Shown here piece after piece: positions 10,028 to 18,873 of a DNA stretch of 64,000 nucleotides. This stretch comes from Echinicola arenosa (lineage in GTDB: Bacteria; Bacteroidota; Bacteroidia; Cytophagales; Cyclobacteriaceae): contig NZ_JACYTQ010000002.1 of the NCBI RefSeq assembly GCF_014841125.1, positions 930,001 through 994,000 on the forward strand, written 5' to 3'. The position numbers and the translations under genes were made by a program. Every line of letters begins with the position of its first letter. Position 1 is the stretch's first letter. Below the pieces are notes generated by a model. The model had not been told where the DNA came from, ran no database searches, and worked only from the letters and a program-made list of their open reading frames with translations.

Positions 10028-10377
10028 ATGTCTAATAAAGCCATTATCGCTTTTATGACTATTATTTGTCCCTACAGTCTTTCTCTTGGGCTCAGGAAAG
10101 TTTTGTGTATAAGACAGCCGACACTTCCCAATCGTATATGGAAATCCCTCAATTGATACTTCCAAAACCTATCCCGCTATGATTTTCTTCTTTGGAAGAA
10201 GTTGGGTTGGAGGCAGTAAAACCAATTTAAGCCTCCTGCACAGTATTTTTCAGAAAGAGGAATATTCTGTTTTTGGTGGACTACAGGGTAAAAAACATCC
10301 ACCAAACCAGCCCTTATGAATCCTTGATGGATGCTAAGTCTGCGATAAGTTGGGTTAGAAAAAGCCAAAAACAATAA
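10028..10377 (+). pseudogene. decayed alpha/beta-hydrolase (esterase) gene
   Basis: Not a continuous frame. From ATG 10028 a signal-peptide-like start runs in frame 2; the homologous text then shifts to frame 1 at about 10087 (WAQESFVYKTADTSQSYM), to frame 3 at 10155 (DTSKTYPAMIFFFGRSWVGG) and back to frame 1 at about 10270 (FLVDYRVKNIHQTSPYES, then LMDAKSAISWVRKSQKQ and stop at 10377). Together these give the N-terminal half of an exported alpha/beta-hydrolase: FFFGRSWVGG corresponds to the HGGxW oxyanion segment and DAKSAISWVR to the conserved helix after it. At least three frameshifts, a degraded oxyanion motif and loss of the Ser/Asp/His half mark it as dead. Confidence 0.85.
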
Positions 10378-10423
10378 GTACTAATTAGATAAGGACAGAA
10401 AAAAGCAATCCATTAACATATCA

Positions 10424-11110
10424 TCAAAAAGTTTCTTCGAAACCAATTATCCATTTGGGATCAGGGCAATTCCTTTGGTACCTGTCTTGATCCTTTTCAG
10501 CACATACCCCTGGGTAATCCCCCCTATTGCCTTCCAAATCTACTATCAATTGAAAATGTAGATGAGGTGGCCAATCCCCATTCTCTGGATAAGGGCCAAT
10601 ATGGCAAAATACTTGACCGGCTAAAATCTGTTGGCCCACTTCTAAGCCGATCAGATCTGAACGCTTTAAATGACCATAAAGGCTGTAAAAAATCTCTCCC
10701 TTTAATTGATGCTCCAGGATGATGGCTGGACCATAATTTCCAAAGGCACCATTGTCCTGAAAACTATGGATCTTTCCATCCAAAGGTGCATAAACCGCTT
10801 GTCCAGGTTCGGCCCAAATATCCACGCCCAAGTGGATATTCCGAAAGTCCTCCGGAGAAGTCCCAAATACCTCACTTCTTTGATAAATGGCCCTTGGCTC
10901 CATGTATCCTCCTATGCCAAAAGCGCAACTTGCATCTGCCAACAACCCAAAAACATACTCGCTAAAAGCTTGAGTATCTCCTAAATCAACGGCTTTTAAA
11001 TCAGTATTATTGGCCGTAAAATCCATCACAAGGGTATTTTCATGGTTTAATTCTACACCCATAATTGGATAAAAGGAAGTGTCTTTAAGCAACTGTGTTA
11101 ATTTTTGCAT
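10424..11110 (-). CDS. M23-family peptidase without a signal peptide
   Basis: A LytM/M23-type metallopeptidase of 228 residues. The zinc site is visible as HLGVDIWAEPG (His and Asp ligands) and PPHLHFQL (HxH). Start chosen at ATG 11110 (MQKLTQLLKD); a longer frame to 11170 would run into the divergent dehydratase gene. There is no signal peptide or membrane segment, which is unusual for an M23 enzyme acting on the cell wall, so it may act on peptides in the cytoplasm or leave by another route. It is divergent from the threonine/serine dehydratase gene with only 58 bases between the starts. Confidence 0.85.
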   Translation of the reverse strand: MQKLTQLLKDTSFYPIMGVELNHENTLVMDFTANNTDLKAVDLGDTQAFSEYVFGLLADASCAFGIGGYMEPRAIYQRSEVFGTSPEDFRNIHLGVDIWAEPGQAVYAPLDGKIHSFQDNGAFGNYGPAIILEHQLKGEIFYSLYGHLKRSDLIGLEVGQQILAGQVFCHIGPYPENGDWPPHLHFQLIVDLEGNRGDYPGVCAEKDQDRYQRNCPDPKWIIGFEETF

Positions 11111-11168
11111 GTTGGATATTTTGTCGAAAGATACACATTTTGCCTTCAATGTGTTAACTTTAAAGAAC

Positions 11169-12125
11169 ATGCACGACTATAGATTTCCCCAACTACTGGA
11201 TGTAAAACAAGCCTACCAAAGGATTATGGCTTACATTCACCATACGCCCATCCTAACCAGCGAAGCCATTGAAAAAATGGCTGACTGTCAGCTCTATTTC
11301 AAATGTGAAAACCTACAAAAAGTAGGAGCCTTCAAAGCCAGAGGAGCCACCAATGCTATTTTGAAACTTCCTCCAGAACTTAAACAAAATGGGGTCGCCA
11401 CACATAGTAGTGGGAACCATGCTGCTGCACTGGCCAGAGCCGCTTTTGAAACAGGAACTACTGCTTATATCGTGATGCCCTCCAATGCTCCGGCTATAAA
11501 AAAAGCAGCTGTCAAAAGTTATGGAGGAAAAATTATTGAATGCGAACCTAATTTAAAGGCCCGGGAAACAACCCTTGAAAAGGTGGTGGAAGAAACTGGC
11601 GCAGCTTTTATTCCTCCTTATGATTATATGGATGTGATTGAAGGTCAAGCCACCTGCGCTTTGGAAATGTGGGATGAAGGAATTCCTTTTGATGCCATCA
11701 TCACCCCTGTTGGAGGAGGAGGACTTTTGGCTGGCACTGCACTGACCACCCATTATATTTCTCCAAGAACGGAGGTTTACGGAGCTGAGCCTAAAGGAGC
11801 CGATGATGCTCAGCGAAGTTTCAAAGCCAAAGAAATCATTCCCATGGAAAATCCTAGTACCATTGCCGATGGGCTTTTAACTTCCTTGGGTCAGCGAAAT
11901 TTTATTTTGATCTCAAAACACGTCAAAGACATCCTTACCGTGACCGATGAAGAGATTATTGCTGCCATGCGCTTGGTGTTTGAGCGGATGAAGTTGGTCA
12001 TCGAACCTAGTAGTGCTGTACCTCTAGCTGCTGTATTGGCCAATAAAGGGCTTTTTAGAAATAAAAAAGTAGGCATAATCATTTCAGGGGGAAATGTAGA
12101 TGTCAGCAAACTTCCCTTTCAATGA
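11169..12125 (+). CDS. threonine/serine dehydratase-like PLP enzyme
   Basis: A fold-type II PLP enzyme that deaminates Thr or Ser, or racemises Ser. The 318-residue protein carries the Schiff-base Lys56 in VGAFKARGATNA, the phosphate-contacting SSGNHAAALA and the glycine-rich PVGGGGLLAG cofactor loop. It lacks the C-terminal ACT domain of biosynthetic IlvA, so it belongs to the short catabolic/serine-racemase-like group. Start placed at ATG 11169 because the upstream in-frame extension overlaps the divergent M23 gene and does not resemble the family. A strong terminator follows. Confidence 0.9.
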   Translation: MHDYRFPQLLDVKQAYQRIMAYIHHTPILTSEAIEKMADCQLYFKCENLQKVGAFKARGATNAILKLPPELKQNGVATHSSGNHAAALARAAFETGTTAYIVMPSNAPAIKKAAVKSYGGKIIECEPNLKARETTLEKVVEETGAAFIPPYDYMDVIEGQATCALEMWDEGIPFDAIITPVGGGGLLAGTALTTHYISPRTEVYGAEPKGADDAQRSFKAKEIIPMENPSTIADGLLTSLGQRNFILISKHVKDILTVTDEEIIAAMRLVFERMKLVIEPSSAVPLAAVLANKGLFRNKKVGIIISGGNVDVSKLPFQ

Positions 12126-12144
12126 TTCATCAGATTTTAGACAT

Positions 12145-12173
12145 AAAAAAACCGGTCTTTCGACCGGTTTTTT
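12145..12173. terminator. bidirectional rho-independent terminator
   Basis: AAAAAACCGGTC and GACCGGTTTTTT form a perfect 12-base stem with a TTTC loop. It sits between the convergent dehydratase (+) and cysteine desulfurase (-) genes and can serve both. Confidence 0.95.
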
Positions 12174-12195
12174 CTGCTGTTTCACTTTATTAACC

Positions 12196-13338
12196 CTAGG
12201 CAGTCACGCCATATAGTTCTTTTAATTTTTCGACGGTATAGTCTATTTCTTCATGGGTGTTGAACCTACTGAAAGAGAACCTCACCGAATCCCTTTCTGC
12301 TTTAGCATTCAATGCCCTCAACACATGAGAACCAACCGTAGCGCCGCTGCTGCAAGCTGAACCGCCTGAAGCAGAAATACCATAAAGGTCTAGGTTGAAT
12401 AACAACATTCCGCTATTCTCCTCCGAAGGAGGCAAGCTCACATTTAAGACGGTATATAAGCTTTTATCGAGATTGGCAGATAGTCCATTGAATTCCACTC
12501 CAGGAATTCCTTCTCTCAACTGCTCTATAAAGCTACTTTTCAGTTTTTCTACATGTTTTTGGTGATCTGCCATTTCCTCATAAGCCAGCTCCAAAGCTTT
12601 AGCTATTCCAACAATCCCATAAACGTTTTCCGTTCCTCCACGCATACTGCGCTCTTGAGCACCTCCATAGATAAACGGTCGAATCTTATTTTTCTTGTTC
12701 AAATATAAAAATCCTGATCCCTTTGGTCCATGAAATTTATGTCCACCTGCTACAATGGCATCCAGAGGTAATTGCTTCAAGTCATGCACATAGTGGCCCA
12801 TTGTCTGAACGGTATCAGAATGGAAAAACACCCCGTGCTCCTTGCAGATATTACCGATCGCCTCAATATCATTTAGGTTTCCTATCTCATTGTTGGCATG
12901 CATGATAGAAACCAATGATTTTGGATGAGCTTGGATCCACGCCTCTAAATGCCCCATGTCAATGGCTCCACTTTCATCAATCTGAGCATAGTCCAATTGG
13001 ATATGCCCTCGCTTTTCACACTCTTGAAGGGTATGTAAGACTGCATGGTGTTCGATCGGTGAAGTCAGTGCATGTTTTATGCCGTAAGTTTCAATGGCAC
13101 AGACCAAAGCTGTATTATCCGCCTCAGTACCTCCTGATGTAAAGAAAATTTCTCCCGGGCTGGCATTCAATAGCTCAGCCACTTTTTTTCTTGATCTTTC
13201 GATAGCTGTACGTACTTCACGGCCATGGGAATGAACCGAAGAAGGATTTCCATAGTGTCCCGACAAATAGGGGATCATGGCTTCCAATACCTTTTCATCC
13301 AATGCCGTAGTAGCAGCGTTATCTAAATAAACTTTCAT
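12196..13338 (-). CDS. cysteine desulfurase (IscS/NifS family)
   Basis: Removes sulfur from L-cysteine to give alanine and a protein-bound persulfide used for Fe-S clusters or thio-modification. The 380-residue protein begins with the typical YLDNAATT, has TSGGTEADN, the PLP His/Asp region HSDTVQTMG, the Schiff-base Lys201 in GGHKFHGPKG and the reactive Cys329 in the loop GGSACSSGA. This places it in group I (IscS/NifS). No iscU or iscA lies next to it, so the sulfur acceptor is unknown. It follows the glmM gene on the same strand with a 33-base gap from the glmM stop. Confidence 0.95.
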   Translation of the reverse strand: MKVYLDNAATTALDEKVLEAMIPYLSGHYGNPSSVHSHGREVRTAIERSRKKVAELLNASPGEIFFTSGGTEADNTALVCAIETYGIKHALTSPIEHHAVLHTLQECEKRGHIQLDYAQIDESGAIDMGHLEAWIQAHPKSLVSIMHANNEIGNLNDIEAIGNICKEHGVFFHSDTVQTMGHYVHDLKQLPLDAIVAGGHKFHGPKGSGFLYLNKKNKIRPFIYGGAQERSMRGGTENVYGIVGIAKALELAYEEMADHQKHVEKLKSSFIEQLREGIPGVEFNGLSANLDKSLYTVLNVSLPPSEENSGMLLFNLDLYGISASGGSACSSGATVGSHVLRALNAKAERDSVRFSFSRFNTHEEIDYTVEKLKELYGVTA

Positions 13339-13370
13339 TCTAAATAATATATACTTGGGTAGGTTGTTAC

Positions 13371-14762
13371 TTATTTGGTCGCTGAAATCACTTCTTTAAT
13401 ATCAGTGATCAACTTATTCGCCAGGTGCTCTGCAGTCGCCTGCGTTTCAGATTCAGAATAAATCCTGATAATTGGCTCTGTATTTGACTTTCTCAAATGG
13501 ACCCATTCTTTTTCAAACTCTATCTTTACTCCATCAATAGTATTGATAGGTTGTTTGCTATATTTTCTACTGATCTCATCCAGAATAGCATCCACATCAA
13601 TGTCTGGAGTTAATTCTATCTTATTTTTTGATATGTAATAATTGGGATAGCTGGCCCTTAACCTGCTGGCTGTTTTACCAAACTTGGCCAGATGGGTCAA
13701 AAACAAACCAATTCCTACCAAAGCATCCCTTCCATAATGTGATGCTGGATAAATAACCCCACCATTTCCTTCACCACCAATGATGGCATTGGTCTCTTTC
13801 ATTTTATTGACCACATTTACCTCACCTACTGCGGCTGCATTATATGCTCCATGGTGCTTTTCCGTCACATCACGAAGCGCTCTGGTTGAACTTAGATTAG
13901 AAACAGTATTTCCTGCCTCCTTTGAAAGCACATAATCTGCTACTGCTACCAAAGTGTATTCTTCACCAAAAGGAGAGCCATCTTCTGTCAAAAAAGCCAA
14001 GCGGTCAACATCAGGGTCCACCACAATGCCCAGGTCAAACTTACCATTTTTCAGTTTAGCAGAAATATCTCTTAGGTTTTCCGGAAGTGGCTCTGGGTTA
14101 TGAGGAAACTGTCCATCAGGCTCACAGAACATCTCTTCCACATGCTCCACACCCAAGGCGTTGAGTAATTTTGGTAAAGCAATGCCTCCAGTAGAATTAA
14201 CGCAATCAATGACCACTTTGAAATCACGCTTGGCTATCGCTTCCTTGTCCACCAAAGATAGACTGAGGACATGCTCAATGTGCCTATCGATATAATCCTC
14301 CACTAAAGTGTAGCCACCCAGTTTTCTGACCTCAGCAAACTTAAAGTCTTCCTGATCAGCTTTTTCCAAGACTTCTTTTCCATCTTGGTCCGAGATAAAC
14401 TCGCCCTTATCATTCAATAATTTCAAGGCATTCCACTGGATCGGATTATGGCTGGCAGTAAGGATAATTCCACCTCCTGCTTTCTCCAACGGGACAGCAA
14501 ATTCAACCGTAGGAGTAGTGCTCAGGCCAAGATCGATCACATGGATTCCCAACCCTTGAAGGGTGGCTGTAACCAACTTGGAAACCATATCTCCTGATAT
14601 CCTGGCATCTCTGCCAATTACAATCTTGGGATTATTGGTCTTTTCGACAATCCATGCTCCATAAGCAGAAGCAAATTTGACCACATCAACTGGAGTAAGT
14701 CCTTCCCCTACTTTTCCTCCGATAGTTCCTCGAATACCGGAAATAGACTTGATTAATGCCAC
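13371..14762 (-). CDS. glmM: phosphoglucosamine mutase GlmM
   Basis: Converts glucosamine-6-phosphate to glucosamine-1-phosphate for peptidoglycan and LPS precursor synthesis. I chose the GTG start at 14762 because it yields the family-typical N-terminus MALIKSISGIRGTIGG; the frame continues upstream to an ATG at 14804 without similarity. The 463-residue protein has the phosphoserine loop TASHNPIQWNALK (Ser104), the Mg-binding VDPDVDRLAF, the sugar-binding GEGNGGVIYP and the C-terminal phosphate-binding RKSNTEPIIRIY. Domain order and length match bacterial GlmM/phosphomannomutase-like proteins of Bacteroidota. Confidence 0.92.
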   Translation of the reverse strand: MALIKSISGIRGTIGGKVGEGLTPVDVVKFASAYGAWIVEKTNNPKIVIGRDARISGDMVSKLVTATLQGLGIHVIDLGLSTTPTVEFAVPLEKAGGGIILTASHNPIQWNALKLLNDKGEFISDQDGKEVLEKADQEDFKFAEVRKLGGYTLVEDYIDRHIEHVLSLSLVDKEAIAKRDFKVVIDCVNSTGGIALPKLLNALGVEHVEEMFCEPDGQFPHNPEPLPENLRDISAKLKNGKFDLGIVVDPDVDRLAFLTEDGSPFGEEYTLVAVADYVLSKEAGNTVSNLSSTRALRDVTEKHHGAYNAAAVGEVNVVNKMKETNAIIGGEGNGGVIYPASHYGRDALVGIGLFLTHLAKFGKTASRLRASYPNYYISKNKIELTPDIDVDAILDEISRKYSKQPINTIDGVKIEFEKEWVHLRKSNTEPIIRIYSESETQATAEHLANKLITDIKEVISATK

Positions 14763-14832
14763 TTGTAAAGAGTTTAGTTCAACTAGATAAAAAATCCTAT
14801 GCATTTTGGTGTCACATAGGAGATATTGGTGA

Positions 14833-15063
14833 TTATTTGAATTTGGCCATTACTTTATTGACTTCAGAATCCGGGTTTCCGCATTCCGAATTATCGTCCA
14901 CTTTCTTCCCACAATAGCTGCACGTACCGCCATCCTTGTTTAAATAAGGGTTTTGAGAAGCACAGGTTCCTTTGAATTGCCCATTTTTCAAAAATATCAG
15001 TCGCACTGACATCAAAATGAAAAACAGAGCAATAAATCCCAAAGTCAAATATACAGTTGCCAT
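14833..15063 (-). CDS. small membrane-anchored cysteine-rich protein
   Basis: A 76-residue protein with one N-terminal transmembrane segment (about residues 4-25) and a soluble tail that contains four cysteines: GTCASQN, GTCSYCGKK (a CxxC knuckle) and SECGNP. The spacing suggests metal binding or a disulfide, but no function is known to me. Similar short proteins are found in Cytophagales and Flavobacteria next to unrelated genes. It lies 70 bases upstream of glmM on the same strand and starts 74 bases from the divergent mazG. Confidence 0.75.
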   Translation of the reverse strand: MATVYLTLGFIALFFILMSVRLIFLKNGQFKGTCASQNPYLNKDGGTCSYCGKKVDDNSECGNPDSEVNKVMAKFK

Positions 15064-15137
15064 ATCAAATTAATTTGCACAAATTTACGTAATACTTTGA
15101 AAACGTCCACACTTTACTAATAGTTTCCCAATTCCAC

Positions 15138-15938
15138 ATGTCTGAAATTTCCTCCCGAGCACAGCAGTTAGAAGCTTTTGACCGACTCCTGACCATCATG
15201 GATGAACTGAGGGAGCAATGTCCTTGGGACCAAAAACAAACCATTGAAAGTCTTCGTCACCTCACCATTGAGGAGACCTTCGAACTGTCTGATGCTATCA
15301 TCGACAATGATCTGGAGGAAATAAAAAAAGAATTGGGCGACATCCTATTGCATATCGTATTTTATGCTCGGATAGGTTCTGAGAAAAAAGCTTTTGATAT
15401 CAAAACTGTCATTGACAGCCTTTGTGAAAAATTGATCCGAAGACACCCCCACATTTATGGTGATACCAAAGCAGAGGATGAGGAGGCCGTCAAGCAAAAT
15501 TGGGAAAAAATCAAGCTCAAAGAAAAAGGCAATAAAAGTGTCTTGGGGGGAGTACCCAGGTCTTTGCCTGCATTGATCAAAGCCATGCGCATCCAAGAAA
15601 AAGCCAGGGGCGTAGGTTTCGACTGGGAAGAGAAACACCAAGTTTGGGAAAAAGTAGAGGAAGAAATGCAGGAATTCAAAGCAGAATTTAATGCGGTTGA
15701 TGAAGGAGCGATTGACAAAGAGAAGGCAACCGGAGAGTTCGGAGATTTACTTTTTTCCTTGATCAACTACGCCCGTTTCATTGACATCAACCCAGAGGAA
15801 GCCCTGGAAAAAACCAATAAAAAATTCATCCACCGCTTTCAGTACTTGGAAGAAGAGGCCCGCAAATCAGGAAAGAAAATTGAAGAGATGAGCCTCTCAG
15901 AAATGGATGTTTATTGGAATGAAGCCAAAAAAAAATAA
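15138..15938 (+). CDS. mazG: nucleoside triphosphate pyrophosphohydrolase MazG
   Basis: Hydrolyses (d)NTPs to NMP and pyrophosphate, a house-cleaning role. The 266-residue protein has two MazG modules. The first carries REQCPWDQKQTIESLRH, EETFELSDAI and the metal-binding ELGDILLHIVF; the second carries VEEEMQEFKAE and EFGDLLFSLINYAR. This is the full-length bacterial form, not the short plant-virus type. It starts at ATG 15138 and is followed by the ClC gene on the same strand after 125 bases. Confidence 0.95.
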   Translation: MSEISSRAQQLEAFDRLLTIMDELREQCPWDQKQTIESLRHLTIEETFELSDAIIDNDLEEIKKELGDILLHIVFYARIGSEKKAFDIKTVIDSLCEKLIRRHPHIYGDTKAEDEEAVKQNWEKIKLKEKGNKSVLGGVPRSLPALIKAMRIQEKARGVGFDWEEKHQVWEKVEEEMQEFKAEFNAVDEGAIDKEKATGEFGDLLFSLINYARFIDINPEEALEKTNKKFIHRFQYLEEEARKSGKKIEEMSLSEMDVYWNEAKKK

Positions 15939-16063
15939 TAGTAAAGGATTTTTCTGCTGTTCATGACATTAGCAAATAATAAATATTTACTTTTGGCATT
16001 AATTATCGGAAGCCAAATAGCCGTTATTGCTCGACAAATTTTGATTAACAACAACTTTCCGTT

Positions 16064-17842
16064 TTGGCAAAAACAGATGTAATTACCCGGTTTTTAATCT
16101 GGAGGCTTAAACATATCAGCACCAAGAATTTTGTGATGATTCTTAGTGGAGTGATCGGTATTCTTACTGGTTTGGCTGCAGTGATCCTTAAGGAGTCCGT
16201 CCATTTCATCCAAAATTGGTTGATTGAAGGCTTCCATATCGAATATGCCAACTTTTTCTTCATCATTTATCCACTCATTGGGATCTTTCTTACTTACATC
16301 GTCGGGAAATATATTGTCAAGGATTATGGTGGACATGGTATTCCCGAAATACTATATAATATCTCTAAGAAAAACAGCATTATTCCAAGGGTGAAGATGT
16401 ATAGCCGGGTTTTTACATCATGCTTGACAGTTGGACTGGGGGGATCTGTTGGTTTGGAGGCCCCGATTGTGGTGACAGGATCTGCCATAGGCTCCAATTC
16501 CGGCCAATTGATGCATCTTAATGCCAAAAAAAGAAATATTCTGATCGGCTGTGGTGCAGCAGGTGGCATTTCTGCTATATTTGGCTCTCCCATCGGAGGT
16601 GTCATCTTTGCCATAGAAGTAATCTTAATGGAAGTGAATGTGGGCGCTTTCATTCCGCTGCTGATTGCATCTGTAATGGGATCTCTGACCACCATGGTAT
16701 TAATTGGCAATGATGCCATTTTTTCTTTTAACCTTACTGGAGAGTTTATTGCCGCGCATACCCCCTACTATCTGATGTTGGGAGTCATTACAGGCTTGAT
16801 CTCTGTTTACTTTATCAAGTCAGTGCTCAAAACCGAAAACTTTCTGGACAGCTTTACCAACCCTTGGCTAAAGATTCTTTGTGGCGGCGCTGTTTTGGGT
16901 TTAATGATTTTCTTCTTCCCTCCTATTTATGGTGAAGGCTATAACACACTGAATTCGCTGATAGCTGGTGATCCATTCGTTTTGTTAAACAGAAGCCCTT
17001 TCTTTTCTGAAATAAACAATTCTTACTTTATACTTGTCTATTTGCTACTGATCATTTTTGCGAAGCCCATTGCTGCAGCACTGACAATAGGCAGTGGCGG
17101 TAGTGGGGGCATCTTTGCCCCTTCACTTTATGTGGGTGGACTTACAGGTTTTCTTTTTGCCTACGCCAATAATTTCTTTGGGGTTTATATTCCCATCCCC
17201 TTGGCCCACTTTACATTAGTGGCCATGTGTGGTGTAATGAGCGGTGTTCAGCATGCTCCCTTGTCAGCCATATTCTTGATTGCGGAAGTAACGGGAGGCT
17301 ACGAACTTTTTGTACCCTTGATGCTCGTATCTGCTATTTCCCTGGCCACGACCAATTATTTTGACAAAAACTCCCTTTACAAAAACCAATTGTTAGAGCA
17401 AGGAAAACATATTCCTGAAACAAAAGATGAGGAGGTTTTAGGCCTAATTGACATTAGGAGAATTATGGAAAAGGACTTGCTCCCAATCCATCCTGACGCA
17501 CTGCTCAAAGACTTATGTGGTCTGGTAAAGCTTTCCAAGCGAAATATTTTTCCTGTGGTCGATGAAAAGGGTAACCTCAACGGGATAGTGACTTTGGATG
17601 ACATCAGGGACATCATGTTCGACAAGCAAAAACAAGAGGAAACCAATATTAGGAAACTCATGCACAGCCCTCCTGACACCATCCAGCCGTCCGAAAGCAT
17701 GAGAGGTGTAATGGACAAATTCGAAAAGTCTGGCGCATGGAACCTACCAGTGGTAGATAATGGAAGATATTTAGGCTTCATCAGTAAGTCCAGAATTTTC
17801 AATGCCTATAGAACCAGACTCATCAGGCAGCAAAAAGATTAA
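16064..17842 (+). CDS. ClC-family chloride channel/antiporter with two CBS domains
   Basis: An inner-membrane ClC protein of 592 residues with about ten hydrophobic segments in residues 20-430. Signature segments are GGHGIPEIL, GSVGLEAPIVV (the Glu is in the place of the gating glutamate of GKEGP) and GSGGSGGIFAPSLYVGG (the GxFxP segment). Two CBS domains fill residues about 450-585 (LLPIHPDALLKDL and PDTIQPSESMRG). The only in-frame start that keeps the family-typical N-terminus is TTG at 16064, since a stop codon lies just upstream at 16046; the next ATG is 16136. Whether it is a channel or an H+/Cl- exchanger is not settled by sequence alone. Confidence 0.92.
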   Translation: MAKTDVITRFLIWRLKHISTKNFVMILSGVIGILTGLAAVILKESVHFIQNWLIEGFHIEYANFFFIIYPLIGIFLTYIVGKYIVKDYGGHGIPEILYNISKKNSIIPRVKMYSRVFTSCLTVGLGGSVGLEAPIVVTGSAIGSNSGQLMHLNAKKRNILIGCGAAGGISAIFGSPIGGVIFAIEVILMEVNVGAFIPLLIASVMGSLTTMVLIGNDAIFSFNLTGEFIAAHTPYYLMLGVITGLISVYFIKSVLKTENFLDSFTNPWLKILCGGAVLGLMIFFFPPIYGEGYNTLNSLIAGDPFVLLNRSPFFSEINNSYFILVYLLLIIFAKPIAAALTIGSGGSGGIFAPSLYVGGLTGFLFAYANNFFGVYIPIPLAHFTLVAMCGVMSGVQHAPLSAIFLIAEVTGGYELFVPLMLVSAISLATTNYFDKNSLYKNQLLEQGKHIPETKDEEVLGLIDIRRIMEKDLLPIHPDALLKDLCGLVKLSKRNIFPVVDEKGNLNGIVTLDDIRDIMFDKQKQEETNIRKLMHSPPDTIQPSESMRGVMDKFEKSGAWNLPVVDNGRYLGFISKSRIFNAYRTRLIRQQKD

Positions 17843-17870
17843 GGCAAAAAATAATATTTGGTTTACCTGT

Positions 17871-18060
17871 TTATCCACGCTTACACACATCACCAGTTTT
17901 TGTAAAAAATTCATTACCAGCGTTTTATCCACAAATTCAATTTTATCAAACACGATCTAACTGATTGATTTACAGTTAGTTATATCATTACCTTAATGTT
18001 ATGTGGATAAGTGTTGATAATTGTGGATAAATTTTTCATGTTTTTTTTGGATGCTTTTCC
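17871..18060. other. oriC: candidate chromosomal replication origin (DnaA-box cluster)
   Basis: The intergenic region after the ClC gene holds three exact DnaA boxes TTATCCACA: plus strand at 17925-17933, minus strand at 18002-18010 and 18022-18030. Three one-mismatch copies occur at 17871-17879 (TTATCCACG), 17881-17889 (TTACACACA) and 18012-18020 (TGTTGATAA). Boxes on the left point right and those on the right point left. The three right-hand boxes start exactly 10 bases apart, one helical turn. A T-rich stretch follows at 18031-18060 and could be the unwinding element. The rest of the gap up to 18393 is AT-rich with no gene recognised. dnaA is not adjacent, which is usual in Bacteroidota. 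Confidence 0.75.
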
Positions 18061-18393
18061 AGTAAATAAAGGCCTATTTTTCACTTGATTACTGACTGAA
18101 AAAGTTACTCAAAACACCCTTCAAAAAATCAAAATTCAGAATAAAATATTACCCCAAATTCCTTCCAGTTATCACTATTTTCTGCAAACGTTTCCAAATG
18201 CTGCAATTGGCTACAAAAACTCCACTTTACACGACAAAAATCGGCATGTTATCAGTAACATTTAGAAATCATGGTATAAAAACAACCGATGTACTGGTAA
18301 TTTTACCTCGGCCGGAGCCTTTTAGCTTAAATTAAAGGCACACTTCTTCCCTTTAGTTACATTAAAACCAAAAAGAAAATTGCTGGAAAGTAA

Positions 18394-18873
18394 TTAGACC
18401 AATTTCAAATTTTTACAATCGGGAATCTGACAATCCCCATAGAGCACTAAAGAGTGGCTGGTAATTGCTGAAGAAAACTCCTTGCCCATGGCCTCTTTGA
18501 TCAAGTTTATACGCTCATCAGAAAACTCACGGATCTTACGGCATTGATTGCAAACATGATGATCATGGTGCTTATAGGTCAATGCCTGCTCATATAATGC
18601 CACCTTGTCCTTAAACTGGTGTTTGACAGCAAGTCCACACTCTACCAAAAGATCTAGGGTATTATAGATGGTGGCGCGGCTAATAGAGTAGCCCTTATTT
18701 CTCATCAAAAGAAAAAGCCCTTCAACATCAATATGTTCATCTTGGGGCAAGGCATACAATTCATCGATAACCGAAAACCTTTCTGGGGTCTTTCTGCTAC
18801 CATGCCTTTGCAAAAAGTTTTCAAATATTTTTTTTGCTTTTTCTACAACCGACTTCTCTGCCATATTTTTCAT
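18394..18873 (-). CDS. Fur-family transcriptional regulator
   Basis: A metal- or peroxide-responsive repressor of the Fur/Zur/PerR family, 159 residues. The N-terminal winged helix contains KTPERFSVIDELYAL and SRATIYNTLDLLVECGL. The dimerisation domain has the metal-binding HHDHHVCNQC with one CxxC, and a C-terminal pair CQIPDC that may complete a structural zinc site. Which metal it senses is not clear. Its 3' end faces the DnaA-box cluster. It is divergent from the protease gene at 19085, with about 210 AT-rich bases between and no recognised operator. Confidence 0.92.
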   Translation of the reverse strand: MKNMAEKSVVEKAKKIFENFLQRHGSRKTPERFSVIDELYALPQDEHIDVEGLFLLMRNKGYSISRATIYNTLDLLVECGLAVKHQFKDKVALYEQALTYKHHDHHVCNQCRKIREFSDERINLIKEAMGKEFSSAITSHSLVLYGDCQIPDCKNLKLV

